From Arthrobacter sp. AK04 (lineage in GTDB: Bacteria; Actinomycetota; Actinomycetes; Actinomycetales; Micrococcaceae), in NCBI RefSeq assembly GCF_021129155.1, contig NZ_JAJOMC010000004.1:62001-126000 (forward strand): DNA of 64,000 bases, written 5' to 3'. The notes under the pieces were generated by a model. The model did no database searches and was not told the DNA's origin. It saw only the letters and a program-made list of their open reading frames with translations. The stretch's first letter is position 1; each line of letters begins with the position of its first letter. Positions 42,075-50,286 of the stretch are shown here, piece after piece. Made by a program: the position numbers and the translations under genes.

Positions 42075-42419
42075 TCAGCGAAGCAGCCGGCCGATGGCGT
42101 CGGCGGCTTCCTTGACTTTGGCGTCGATTGCGTCGGCGCGGGCTGCCGGGTCGGGTTCAGAGGCGGCGCCCACCACGCAGTGGCCGATGTGCTCTTCCAC
42201 CAGGCCGAGGCTGACCGCGTGCAGGGCCTTGGTGACCGCCGCAACCTGGGTGAGGATGTCGATGCAGTACTTGTCCTCATCAACCATGCGGGCAATCCCG
42301 CGGACCTGCCCCTCGATGCGCTTGAGCCGGCGGAGGTAAGCCTCTTTGTTGCCGGTGTATCCGTGGGGCGGCTGCAGGTCCACCGCATGCCCGCTCACTG
42401 CTTCTTCGATTCCGCTCAT
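42075..42419 (-). CDS. csoR: Copper-sensing repressor CsoR
   Basis: From ATG at 42419 the product is 114 residues. The four-helix repressor fold starts YLRRLKRIEGQVRGIARMVDEDKYCIDILTQV. The Cu(I) ligands are Cys52, His77 and Cys81, with spacings of 25 and 4 identical to the C36-H61-C65 set of Mycobacterium CsoR. Copper binding releases the operator. Two CsoR-type operators (42429-42471) lie immediately upstream, so the operon is probably autoregulated. Confidence 0.95.
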   Translation of the reverse strand: MSGIEEAVSGHAVDLQPPHGYTGNKEAYLRRLKRIEGQVRGIARMVDEDKYCIDILTQVAAVTKALHAVSLGLVEEHIGHCVVGAASEPDPAARADAIDAKVKEAADAIGRLLR

Positions 42420-42428
42420 AACCACACG

Positions 42429-42471
42429 ATATACCCCACTGGGGTATATCTGCAAGTACCCCCTGGGGGTA
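42429..42471. promoter_or_regulatory. Two CsoR operators
   Basis: Two copies of TACCCC-N3-GGGGTA occur at 42432-42446 and 42457-42471, centred 25 bases apart. The first is extended to a 21-base dyad. G/C-rich dyads of this kind are the known DNA sites of CsoR repressors, and they sit just upstream of csoR. Confidence 0.88.
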
Positions 42472-42479
42472 TGCGGCTG

Positions 42480-42662
42480 ATCGAGGGGGCCGTTGCCGGG
42501 ACACAAAAAAGCTCCGGAGTGCGTTATTGGGGGATACGCACTCCGGAGCAGCTTTTGGGCAATTTACGGGTTCCATCCTGCTGGAACCCGCCTTGCTTGA
42601 ATCAGCTTACTGGCTGGTCCTCCGCTCCGCCAGCACCCCGAATAACTACTTTCGCTTTAGTT
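42480..42662 (-). other. Structured 3' region or candidate small RNA between usp and csoR
   Basis: Read leftward from the usp stop, these 183 bases could fold into GCTGG/CCAGC, then CGGGTTCCA/TGGAACCCG around a six-base loop, and finally the 14-base terminator stem. The loop of the last hairpin has five consecutive C residues on the transcribed strand. No coding frame is supported. It may be the usp 3' UTR or a separate small RNA. Confidence 0.4.
42511..42549 (-). terminator. Strong intrinsic terminator downstream of the universal stress protein gene
   Basis: A perfect 14-base stem GCTCCGGAGTGCGT/ACGCACTCCGGAGC with an 11-base loop is followed, on the reverse strand, by TTTTTT. It insulates the copper operon from usp. 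Confidence 0.85.
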
Positions 42663-43181
42663 TCACGGCCGGTCGTCATGGGCGGGCATCCGGTAGGGAA
42701 CTATGAGGACAGGCCTGCTCTGGTGGTGCGTAAGCCAGGCACCCACCGAGCCGCTGAGGGCTTCCGCGAGGCGGTGGGAGAAGCCACGCTCGGAGGTACC
42801 GACGATGATCATCGGCGCGTCGGTTTCGGCTGCCAGCCGGGCCAGTGCGCGCGCAGGATCACCGGCGAGGGTCTGCAGGGTCCACTCGGCGGCGGCAGTT
42901 CCGGGCGGGACGCCGGCCACAGCCGCTTCTATCGCCGACTTAAGCTCCAGTGCCACGGCTCCGATGTTGGGGTCGTCCGTATCGGGGTGCAGGGAAAGCC
43001 GGTGCACGGGCCGCGCAGGGTCCCAGTCCACCAGGAAGCTGGCCTCATCCACATAGGCGCACAGCAGCCGTGTCTCCAGCCGGGCGGCCAGGGCGACGGC
43101 GGTTTGCAGGACTTCCGCATGCTGTCCGGGCGCGATCCCCACCACCAGGGGCGGGCTGCTGCTCATCTGTTCCGGGCTCAT
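42663..43181 (-). CDS. Universal stress protein (UspA family)
   Basis: The 172-residue protein has the USP fold: PPLVVGIAPGQHAEVLQTAVALAARLETRLLCAYVD in the first half, and DAPMIIVGTSERGFSHRLAEALSGSVGAWLTHHQSRPVLIVP in the second. The latter has the G-x2-G-x9-G(S/T)-like ATP-binding pattern, seen as GTSERGF...LSGSVGAWL. It is probably a nucleotide-binding stress protein of the cytosol. A ribosome binding site GGAGG is thirteen bases from ATG, longer than usual. It precedes the copper operon but is insulated by a terminator. Confidence 0.88.
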   Translation of the reverse strand: MSPEQMSSSPPLVVGIAPGQHAEVLQTAVALAARLETRLLCAYVDEASFLVDWDPARPVHRLSLHPDTDDPNIGAVALELKSAIEAAVAGVPPGTAAAEWTLQTLAGDPARALARLAAETDAPMIIVGTSERGFSHRLAEALSGSVGAWLTHHQSRPVLIVPYRMPAHDDRP

Positions 43182-43248
43182 AACCTATTTTCAGCCTCCT
43201 TGAAGGCTCTTGGATAGGGAGGGTGGAGAGAACGGGCCTTCCGGGCCG

Positions 43249-43995
43249 TCAGGGAAGTGCGGGCGAAGCCATGACAACCACGTTCTTTCCCCACGGGTCC
43301 TCCGTGTAGCAGCTGATCAGGACCAGGCGGTTGGGCACGATCTCCCAGATGGGACTGTCCTTGAGGGTGGCTTTGAGGTACGTGGTGACGGTGTCCACCT
43401 GGTAGGAGATGGTGCCGGTTGCGGTATCCACCTCGAACCTGTCACCCACTGTTGCCGCTGAACTCAGGTGATTGAAGGGTGCCTCCGCCCCTTCCCAGCT
43501 GTGGCCGATGACGTAGGTGGTGTTGGCCGAACCGTGGCCGGGGGTGCCGAAGGGAGCCAGCCAGTAACCGTCCTTGGTTTCGGGCGGCACGATGGTCTGG
43601 TTGGCCTGCGCGTCGCTGTCCAGCTCCAGGCGGTGGACAGGGACGTCGAAGCCGGCAGACGGGTACCGGACGCGGCGGGGCTCGGCGGCAGCGGGCAGCG
43701 CTGGTGCCGGGGCGGGGCTGGCGGAGGATTCGAAAGGTGCGGAGGTTTCTTCCGTCGTACCCGTTGCCGCGATAGGTGCCGGGTCCGTGGGCGTGATGCC
43801 GGCGGTGACCGGCGCAACAGCCGTTAATGAACCCTGCGAGCTGCCAGCCGAGGCGGTGTGCGTCAGCAGTGTCCCGCCAAAGGTGATGGACAGGAAAGCC
43901 AGGACGCCGCACAGGAGGATGGCCAGGTCCCCACGGTTCCAGCGCCGCCGCACGCGCTTCCCGTCCGCTGCCTGCGGGCTGTGGATCTTGGCCAT
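43249..43995 (-). CDS. Class F sortase
   Basis: The 248-residue protein has an N-terminal membrane anchor (residues 23-45, LAILLCGVLAFLSITFGGTLL), a Ser/Pro/Ala linker and a sortase domain beginning RVRYPSAGFDVPVHRLELD, the class F opening. The catalytic His165 lies in TTYVIGHSWEG and Cys229 in LVLISCYTEDPW. No arginine occurs between Cys229 and the C-terminus, where the third catalytic residue is normally found; Lys237 (GKN) is the nearest basic residue. AGGAG precedes ATG 43995. It is followed upstream by a probable substrate gene (44138) on the same strand, which suggests a dedicated pair that attaches a surface protein to the cell wall. Confidence 0.85.
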   Translation of the reverse strand: MAKIHSPQAADGKRVRRRWNRGDLAILLCGVLAFLSITFGGTLLTHTASAGSSQGSLTAVAPVTAGITPTDPAPIAATGTTEETSAPFESSASPAPAPALPAAAEPRRVRYPSAGFDVPVHRLELDSDAQANQTIVPPETKDGYWLAPFGTPGHGSANTTYVIGHSWEGAEAPFNHLSSAATVGDRFEVDTATGTISYQVDTVTTYLKATLKDSPIWEIVPNRLVLISCYTEDPWGKNVVVMASPALP

Positions 43996-44137
43996 GGTGC
44001 TCCTCGATGCTTATACGAAAAAGAGGGAAGGCGCCCCGCCGGGCACTGGAGGGACGCCTTCCCCGTCAAGGGCCGCAGCCAGGTCCGTGTCTACGAAGCC
44101 ACGGGCCGGGACTGCGGTTATGCCGTTCTTGGCTGAG

Positions 44138-44854
44138 TCAGCCGGCGGGGGTGAACGGGCGGGACCGGCGGCGGAAGGCCACTGCCGCTCCTGCGGCCGC
44201 CAGTGCTCCCAGTCCGGCCAGCCATGACGGGGTGATTTCAGAACCACCGACGGCGGTCTGGGCGTTGTACCCCTGGTTGGTGCCGAGGCTGGTGGCCCCC
44301 GTGGCGGCGACCGGCCGCTGGACGGTTGCCTGCGGAGCAGGCGCAGCCGGTACGGCGGCTTGCGGGACGACGCCGGATGCCTCCGCCGGAACTGCCGCTG
44401 GCTGTTCAGCAGCAGGAGTCAGCGTTGGTGTCTCCGCGGCCGGCGTCTCGGCCGCCGGTGTTTCCACCGCCGGCTTCTCTTCGGCAGGGGTTTCGACCAC
44501 CGGCTCCTCCTCAGCCGGCGGTTCCTCGACAGGCTCCTCGACAGGCTCCTCGACGGGCTCCTCGCCCGGCACCTCCGGCATTGTTTCGCCTGGCGGCAGC
44601 GGCGCGCACTTTTCGACGTAGAGCAGCTTTCCGGCGTCGGTCCAGTTCTTGCCAGGCGACTTGGACGTGGGTGGAATGATGTCCAGCGGGTGCTGTTCGT
44701 GGCCTTCGAGGCCGTTGATGTTGAATTCCAGCGGCGACCAGCTGCCTCCGTCGTTGTGGCAGACGGTGACCCTTTCAGGCGCTGCCATGGCCGGTGCCGT
44801 CACGCCAAGCAGCCCCAGCCCGACGACCCCCAAAGTCACAAAGGTGCGTTTCAT
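44138..44854 (-). CDS. Secreted, probably wall-anchored surface protein with acidic proline-rich stalk
   Basis: From ATG at 44854 the product is 238 residues: signal peptide MKRTFVTLGVVGLGLLGVTAPAMAA (cleavage near 24-25), then a small domain RVTVCHNDGGSWSPLEFNINGLEGHEQHPLDIIPP (about 28-62). That domain resembles a widespread bacterial module with CHN...NGLxGHxxHxxDIIPP. A stalk of EPVEEPVEEP and ETPAAE repeats (95-160) follows. The C-terminus has the layout of a sorting signal: NAQTA at 197-201, a hydrophobic span at 209-227 and the tail RRRSRP. No LPXTG or LAXTG box is present. It lies 143 bases upstream of the sortase gene and is likely its substrate. Confidence 0.8.
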   Translation of the reverse strand: MKRTFVTLGVVGLGLLGVTAPAMAAPERVTVCHNDGGSWSPLEFNINGLEGHEQHPLDIIPPTSKSPGKNWTDAGKLLYVEKCAPLPPGETMPEVPGEEPVEEPVEEPVEEPPAEEEPVVETPAEEKPAVETPAAETPAAETPTLTPAAEQPAAVPAEASGVVPQAAVPAAPAPQATVQRPVAATGATSLGTNQGYNAQTAVGGSEITPSWLAGLGALAAAGAAVAFRRRSRPFTPAG

Positions 44855-45147
44855 TGTTTTCTCCCCAGTTCGCTGTGTGAAACGGACCATGAAGAGGAGG
44901 CCCAGCACTTGCGCCGAATGCCCCAGCAACACGGTCAGCTTGCTTGAGTTTTCAGGCTAGGGGGAGGGCTAAAGGCAGTCCTGAGTAGGGGGTACTCGTC
45001 TTTTCCACCGCCTGGCCAATGTGGTTACTTGCGGGTACCCGCATCCCTGGGGGACTCCCTGCACTGGCTACCTGCCCGTCACGGGTGTATCTTGTCCGCG
45101 CATCCGCCCGGGCCTAACGTTGGAACATACGAAAGGTGCATGACGTC

Positions 45148-45348
45148 ATGGAAATCTACATGTGGTGGCTTGACCTGGACCTGGCCAGCAAGGAATGGCT
45201 GCGGGAAAACCTTCGGGCAGAGGAGTTGCCCCTTCCGGTGCTCCAGGGAATTGCGGAAGCCGGCGGCCCCCATCCGGACAATCCGGCGGCCGTCCTGACC
45301 CCGGCGGACTGGGACTTCATCGAAACCCAATCGGAGTTTGTGGACTAG
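45148..45348 (+). CDS. Small protein, unknown function
   Basis: The ATG at 45148 gives 66 residues beginning MEIYMWWLDLDLASKEWLRENLRAEELPLPVLQGI; GTG at 45136 is possible, and AAAGG lies at 45130. The composition is normal and coding-like, and the C-terminus LTPADWDFIETQSEFVD is acidic. It is not a family I recognise, but the pattern is of a conserved actinobacterial hypothetical. It precedes the BNR-repeat gene by 57 bases. Confidence 0.65.
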   Translation: MEIYMWWLDLDLASKEWLRENLRAEELPLPVLQGIAEAGGPHPDNPAAVLTPADWDFIETQSEFVD

Positions 45349-45404
45349 TTACCCCCGGCCGGGACACAAAATAACCGTTGCGGGCCGCAGTGCGCGGTGG
45401 TTGC

Positions 45405-46511
45405 ATGGTGGGCATGGCATCCGCAGAGAGTTTTGTCTTAGCGATCGGGACCAAAAAGGGCCTCTGGCTGGCCACCAGCCAGGACAGGCGCCAGTGGTCT
45501 TTCACCGGCCCGCATTTCCTCATGAGCGAGATCCCCAGCATTGGAATAGACACCAGGGAAGGCCGAACCCGGATCATGGTGGGGGTCCGCAGCGAGCACT
45601 GGGGTCCCACCGTTGCGCACTCCGATGACCTGGGCGCCACCTGGTCCGAGCCGGAGCTGGGCGCCGTCAGGTTTCCGGAGGACACGGGTGCCGCACTGGA
45701 GCGCATCTGGCAGATCCATCCGGACGCCGAGTCGCGTCCCGGCGTTGTATGGGCGGGAGCAGAACCTATCTCGGTCTGGAAGTCCACCGACGGCGGAGAA
45801 CACTTTGAACTGAACCGCGGGCTCTGGGACCATCCACACCGCAGTGAGTGGGGCGCGGGCTACGGCGGAGCCGCCGCGCACTCCATCGTGGTCCATCCCG
45901 CCGGGGAAACGGTCCACGTGGCCATGAGTACCGGAGGCGTGTACCGGTCACTGGACGGCGGCATGTCCTGGGAGCCGCGCAACCACGGCATCTCCGCCTA
46001 CTTCATGCCCGATCCCAACCCCGAGTTTGGGCAGTGCGTGCACAAGATCGCAGCGGATGCCGCCGTCGACGGCCGCCTCTACGCCCAGAACCACCACGGC
46101 GTCTACCGCACGGATGACAACGCGGACAGCTGGAATTCCATCGCGGAGGGACTTCCCGCGGATTTCGGCTTCGTGATGCTGACCCATCCGCGCCGGGAGG
46201 GGACGGCATGGGTAATCCCGCTCAAAGCGGACGGGGAACGCATTCCGCCGGACGGCGAGTTGGCCGTCCACAGGACGGACGACGCCGGGTCCACCTGGAC
46301 GAGGCTCAGCAACGGCCTGCCCACGGGGGAGTACAACAGCGTGCTGCGTGACGCTGCCTGTGTGGACGCAGCCGAACCGGCCGGGGTCTATTTTGGGACG
46401 CGCGGCGGCACGGTCTACGCCAGTGCGGATGAAGGCGGGACCTTCCAGGAGGTGGTGTCCCACCTTCCGGATGTGCTGTGTGTCCGGGCAGCAGTGATAA
46501 CCGGTGCCTGA
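45405..46511 (+). CDS. BNR/sialidase-like beta-propeller protein
   Basis: The product has 368 residues from ATG 45405 (ATG 45414 is equally possible). It contains repeated SxDxGxxW propeller signatures: SDDLGATWSEPE, STDGGEHFELN, SLDGGMSWEPRN, TDDNADSWNSI, TDDAGSTWTRL and SADEGGTFQEV, one per blade. This is the Asp-box/BNR pattern shared by exo-sialidases and many non-enzymatic propellers. There is no signal peptide, so it is cytosolic. Its stop overlaps the next gene, a ubiquitin-like protein, by eight bases. A functional link between the two is inferred from that coupling. Confidence 0.85.
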   Translation: MVGMASAESFVLAIGTKKGLWLATSQDRRQWSFTGPHFLMSEIPSIGIDTREGRTRIMVGVRSEHWGPTVAHSDDLGATWSEPELGAVRFPEDTGAALERIWQIHPDAESRPGVVWAGAEPISVWKSTDGGEHFELNRGLWDHPHRSEWGAGYGGAAAHSIVVHPAGETVHVAMSTGGVYRSLDGGMSWEPRNHGISAYFMPDPNPEFGQCVHKIAADAAVDGRLYAQNHHGVYRTDDNADSWNSIAEGLPADFGFVMLTHPRREGTAWVIPLKADGERIPPDGELAVHRTDDAGSTWTRLSNGLPTGEYNSVLRDAACVDAAEPAGVYFGTRGGTVYASADEGGTFQEVVSHLPDVLCVRAAVITGA

Positions 46512-46806
46512 GAGCAGCATGCAGGAAATCACGGTGGTGCTTCCCAGCGTCCTGCAGCCGCTGGCCGGCGGGCAGTCCGTCCTGACTGCGCCCGCCGACG
46601 GACCTGTAACGGTGGGAAAGCTCCTCGATTCGGTGACCTCGGACTTCGCAGTGCTGGCCCGGCGGCTCCGTGACGAGACCGGTGCGCTGCGGCGCTTCGT
46701 GAATGTGTACGTCGGCGGGGACGAGGTGCGGCGGTTGCAGGGCCTGGACACCGAGGTGGCGCCAGGCCAGGAGGTGCTGGTCATCCAGTCGGTGGCCGGC
46801 GGCTGA
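46504..46806 (+). CDS. MoaD/ThiS-family ubiquitin-like sulfur-carrier protein
   Basis: The product is 100 residues from GTG 46504, which overlaps the upstream stop; ATG 46519 (MQEITVVLPSVLQPL) is an alternative. It has the beta-grasp pattern with VLPSVLQPLAGGQSVLTAPADGPVTVGKLLDSV, a central FVNVYVGGDEVRRLQGLDTEVAPGQEVLVIQ, and ends in the diglycine AGG, as needed for adenylation by an E1-like enzyme. No E1 enzyme or molybdopterin synthase gene is nearby. Coupling to the BNR propeller suggests the pair acts together. Confidence 0.85.
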   Translation: MPESSMQEITVVLPSVLQPLAGGQSVLTAPADGPVTVGKLLDSVTSDFAVLARRLRDETGALRRFVNVYVGGDEVRRLQGLDTEVAPGQEVLVIQSVAGG

Positions 46807-46885
46807 GCGGCGGCCCCTGCGTCGAAGATTCCGGTACGGCGGGCAGCCCTTGCTGGCTACACCCGGGCCGCGGATCCCGACAGTT

Positions 46886-47122
46886 TCAGGCGAGCCGCCA
46901 GACGCTGCACTCGTCCGTATTGATGGCTTTGCGCAGGCCGGTAAGCCGGTCCAGGATCCAGACGACGCCGATGCCCGGAGCCGTTTCCTGGACACTTCCG
47001 CGGCGGATCACAACGTCGTCGTAGGAAGGACCCACCGAGAGGCGGGCTTCAATCTCGTCGCCGCGGTGGAGCTGGTCCAGGGCGCGGACTCGGGTCACAT
47101 GTGGTGTCGCTTTCTGCTTCAT
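46886..47122 (-). CDS. Small protein, unknown function
   Basis: The 78-residue protein begins MKQKATPHVTRVRALDQLHRGDEIEARLSVGPSYDDVVIRRGSVQETAPGIGVVWILD. It is beta-strand rich with charge pairs and has no signal or membrane span. AGGAGG lies eight bases before ATG 47122. It looks like a real gene in composition and ribosome binding site, but I do not recognise the family. Confidence 0.65.
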   Translation of the reverse strand: MKQKATPHVTRVRALDQLHRGDEIEARLSVGPSYDDVVIRRGSVQETAPGIGVVWILDRLTGLRKAINTDECSVWRLA

Positions 47123-47322
47123 GGCGGGGCCTCCTGGCTGGGGCTGGTGCCGGCTCTTGCCTGCTGAATCCAGTGTGCCGAAGCAATGTTGCGCCCGCGT
47201 TTCCCCGCGGTTAGGCGCCGGTTAGTTCTTCGCGCCGGTGCTGTTTCCCCGGCGCGGGTTCCCGGGCGCGGCAGCGGAACCGGCAGGCAATGCCCGACGG
47301 CGGCCGCCGCCGCCAAAGGAGG

Positions 47323-48567
47323 CTACGGCAGTTCCACGCCGGCGCGGTACGCCGCAAGGAATGTGGAGATGCGGTGCACGGCCTCCCGGATATCCAGGAC
47401 CGACGGAAGGATCACAAACCGGAAGTGGTCGGGCGTGGGCCAGTTAAAGGCTGAACCATGCGAGATGAGGATCTTCTGGTCCTTGAGCAGGTCAAGGACA
47501 AGCTGCTCGTCACTGCTGATGGGGTAAAGCTCCGGATCGAGGCGGGGGAACAGGTACATGGCTCCGGCCGCGGGAACACACGTCACACCGGGGATTTCCG
47601 TCAGGAGCTGGTAGGCGAGATCGCGCTGTTCGCGAAGCCTGCCGCCGGGCCGCACCAGGGCGTCGATGCTCTGGTACCCGCCCAGGCAGGTCTGGATGGC
47701 ATGCTGCGCCGGAACGTTGGGGCAAAGGCGCAGCGACGCAAGCAGCTCCAGCCCCTCACGGTAGGCGGCAGTGGCGGCGAGCGGTCCGGTGACGGCAACC
47801 CAGCCTGCACGGTAGCCGGGCATGCGGTAGGCCTTGGACAGCCCGCTGAACGTCAGGCAGCAGACGTCCTCGGCCACGGCCGCAGTGTGAATGTGCTGGG
47901 CCTCCTCATACAGCACCTTCTCGTAGATCTCGTCGGAGAACAGGACCAGGTGGTGCTTCCGGGCCAGCGCCGCGAACTGCTCCAGGATGTGCCGCGGGTA
48001 GACGGCGCCCGTGGGGTTGTTGGGGTTGATGATCACGATCCCCTTGGTGCGGCTGGTGATCTTGGCCTCGACGTCGGCCATGTCCGGCCACCAGTTCTCC
48101 CCCTCATCGCAGAGGTAGTGCACCGGCTTGCCACCGGTCAGCGTGACCGCGGCAGTCCACAGCGGGTAATCCGGAGCGGGCACCAGGATCTCGTCGCCGT
48201 TTTCCATGAAAGCCTGCAGGCACATCGAGATGAGCTCGCTGACGCCGTTGCCGATGAAGATGTCCTCCACGCCGATCTGCATCAGGCCGCGCGTCTGGTA
48301 GTACTGCGAGATGGCGGTACGCGCAGAGAAGATCCCTTTCGAATCGCTGTACCCCTGGGCGCCCCGCAGGTGGTGGATCATGTCCACCACCACGGACTCC
48401 GGCGTTTCCAGGCCGAACGGGGCAGTGTCCCCGAGATTCATCTTGAGGATCCGGTGCCCCTCCGCCTCCATGGCCTTGGCAGCCTGGAGGATGGGTCCGC
48501 GGAGTTCGTACCGTACGTTCTGGAGCTTGCTGGAGTGCTGCATGGGGCGCATGGTTGATTTTTTCAC
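47323..48567 (-). CDS. Class I/II pyridoxal-phosphate aminotransferase, AlaA-like
   Basis: The 414-residue protein has the fold-type I pattern: MNLGDTAPFGLETP, GNGVSELISMCLQAFMENGDEILVPAPDYPLWTAAV, VIINPNNPTGAVYPRHIL and the Schiff-base lysine in LTFSGLSKAYRMPGYRAGWVAVTG. These features, including PNNPTGAVYP and SKAYRMPG, fit the glutamate-pyruvate aminotransferase AlaA group. It likely interconverts alanine and pyruvate with glutamate. Start ambiguity: GTG 48567, or ATG 48552 (MRPMQHSS); no ribosome binding site is clear. Stands alone, next to the GH13 gene. Confidence 0.88.
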   Translation of the reverse strand: MKKSTMRPMQHSSKLQNVRYELRGPILQAAKAMEAEGHRILKMNLGDTAPFGLETPESVVVDMIHHLRGAQGYSDSKGIFSARTAISQYYQTRGLMQIGVEDIFIGNGVSELISMCLQAFMENGDEILVPAPDYPLWTAAVTLTGGKPVHYLCDEGENWWPDMADVEAKITSRTKGIVIINPNNPTGAVYPRHILEQFAALARKHHLVLFSDEIYEKVLYEEAQHIHTAAVAEDVCCLTFSGLSKAYRMPGYRAGWVAVTGPLAATAAYREGLELLASLRLCPNVPAQHAIQTCLGGYQSIDALVRPGGRLREQRDLAYQLLTEIPGVTCVPAAGAMYLFPRLDPELYPISSDEQLVLDLLKDQKILISHGSAFNWPTPDHFRFVILPSVLDIREAVHRISTFLAAYRAGVELP

Positions 48568-48591
48568 ACCCGGACGACGACGGCGCGCCGG

Positions 48592-50286
48592 CTAAGGTGC
48601 CAGCCTGTCACCTTTGCGGTGGAGGCGGTACCAGCGGTAGCCGTAGCGTTCCAGCTCAACGGTGAAGCCGCCGTCGGGCTCCAGCGGTACGTTGTCGCCG
48701 TCGAACAGGTCCAGAAGCATGGCGTCCTTGTACGCCTTCCGCGGTCCATCCTCCGGAGCCACTGTGCCGGCGACCTTCACCGGGTCCTCCCCGAAGTTGT
48801 GCAGGAGCACCAGCGCACCGAACTCGGTGGTGCAGGTGTGGGCAAAGACTGCGGGCTCGGGCTGGTCAATGATGGCGAACTCGCCCCAGCCCAGCTCTGC
48901 GGACTCGCGGTAGCGGCGGATCAGGGTGACCATGAAGTTGAACAGCGAGTCCGGGTCCCTCTTGGCGGCGGCGGCATTGACGTGCTCCGGAGAGTACTCC
49001 CCCCGTGCCAGTGGTGCCACCAGGTCCGAGGCTTTGGCGGTGGAGAATCCGCCGTTCTTTCCGTCCGTCCACTGCATGGGGGTGCGCACGGCTGCCCGGC
49101 TTTTTTGCCGGAGGTCCTCGCCCATGCCGATCTCTTCACCGTAAAAGAGCACCGGGGTGCCGGGCAGGGCGAACATCAGCGAGTAGACCATGCGGAGGTG
49201 TTCGGGATCCCCGCCAAGCATCGGAGGGAGCCGCCTGCGCAGGCCGCGGCCGTAGATCTGCATGTTCTTCTCCGGACCGAAAGCCGCGAACACCTCTTCG
49301 CGCTCGCCGTCGGTGAGCTTGTCCAGCGTGAGCTCATCATGGTTGCGCACGAACATGGCCCACTGGTTGTCCGGGTGCAGCGGCGGGCGGCTTTTCAGCG
49401 TCTCTGCCAGGGGACGGGCGTCCTGGCGGGCCAGCGACAGGTAGATGTGCTGCATGGTCATGAAATCGAACTGCATGTTCAGTTCGTTGCCGTCCGGTCC
49501 GCCGAAGTACTCCACCTGCTCCTTGTAGGGCAGGTTCACTTCGCCCAGCAGCACGGCGCTGCCGTTGCGGCGGCTCACGAAACTGCGCAGCGCTGCGAGG
49601 AAGCCGTGCGGATCCAGCTTGGCGGCTTCGTCCCTGGGCTGCCCGCGGGTTTCCAGGAAGAAGGGCACTGCGTCCAGGCGGAAGCCGTCCAGGCCCAGTT
49701 CCAGCCACAGTCCCATGGCCTTTGCGATTTCGTTGCGCACGTCGGGATTCGTGACATTCAGGTCCGGCTGGTGCTTGGCGAACATGTGCAGGTACCACTC
49801 GCCGGTGGCGTCATCCTTTTCCCACAGGGAGTCCTCTTCCCCCGGGAACACCACTTCCGAGGACGTGTCCGGGGGAGTGTCGCTCCGCCACACGTAGTAG
49901 TCCCGGTACTTGTTATCCGTGGATTTCCGTGCCTCTACGAACCAGGGATGCTGGTCCGAGGTGTGGTTCACCACGAAGTCGGCGATGACGCGCATGCCCC
50001 GGTCCTTGGCGGCCCTGATGAACTCCACCAGGTCCCCCATAGTGCCCAGCCGGGGGTCCACGGTGAAGAAGTCCGTCACGTCGTACCCGTCGTCGCGGTC
50101 CGGGGAGGGGTAGAAGGGCATGAGCCAGATGCAGGTGACGCCCAGCGCTGCGAGGTAGTCCACGCGCTGGGTGAGGCCCGCGAAATCTCCGGTGCCGTCG
50201 TCGTCGTCGTCAAAAAAAGTCTCGACGTCCAGGCAGTAGATCACCGCGTTCTTCCACCACAGGTCCGAGGTCTCGGCGAGCCTCAT
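48592..50286 (-). CDS. GH13 alpha-amylase-family enzyme (trehalose-synthase-like)
   Basis: From ATG at 50286 the product is 564 residues; this start overlaps the TGA of the upstream oxidoreductase (ATGA), which rejects the much longer frame. It has the GH13 (beta/alpha)8 motifs IADFVVNHTS, LDGFRLDAVPFF (nucleophile Asp205), LLGEVN (acid/base Glu249) and RNHDE (Asp317). The opening LWWKNAVIYCLDVETFFDDDDDGTGDFAGLTQRVDYL resembles trehalose synthase and maltosyltransferase-type subfamilies, but no fused maltokinase is present. Product specificity (trehalose, maltose or oligosaccharide) cannot be set from sequence. Translationally coupled to an LLM oxidoreductase. Confidence 0.85.
   Translation of the reverse strand: MRLAETSDLWWKNAVIYCLDVETFFDDDDDGTGDFAGLTQRVDYLAALGVTCIWLMPFYPSPDRDDGYDVTDFFTVDPRLGTMGDLVEFIRAAKDRGMRVIADFVVNHTSDQHPWFVEARKSTDNKYRDYYVWRSDTPPDTSSEVVFPGEEDSLWEKDDATGEWYLHMFAKHQPDLNVTNPDVRNEIAKAMGLWLELGLDGFRLDAVPFFLETRGQPRDEAAKLDPHGFLAALRSFVSRRNGSAVLLGEVNLPYKEQVEYFGGPDGNELNMQFDFMTMQHIYLSLARQDARPLAETLKSRPPLHPDNQWAMFVRNHDELTLDKLTDGEREEVFAAFGPEKNMQIYGRGLRRRLPPMLGGDPEHLRMVYSLMFALPGTPVLFYGEEIGMGEDLRQKSRAAVRTPMQWTDGKNGGFSTAKASDLVAPLARGEYSPEHVNAAAAKRDPDSLFNFMVTLIRRYRESAELGWGEFAIIDQPEPAVFAHTCTTEFGALVLLHNFGEDPVKVAGTVAPEDGPRKAYKDAMLLDLFDGDNVPLEPDGGFTVELERYGYRWYRLHRKGDRLAP

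Noticed and set aside
42550..42600. GGGTTCC-containing hairpin as a possible tRNA T-arm
   Set aside because: No acceptor stem, D-arm or anticodon arm fits around it.
44138..44854. LPXTG motif in the surface protein
   Set aside because: The nearest sequence is PVAATG at 181-186, too far from the membrane span; NAQTA fits the position better.
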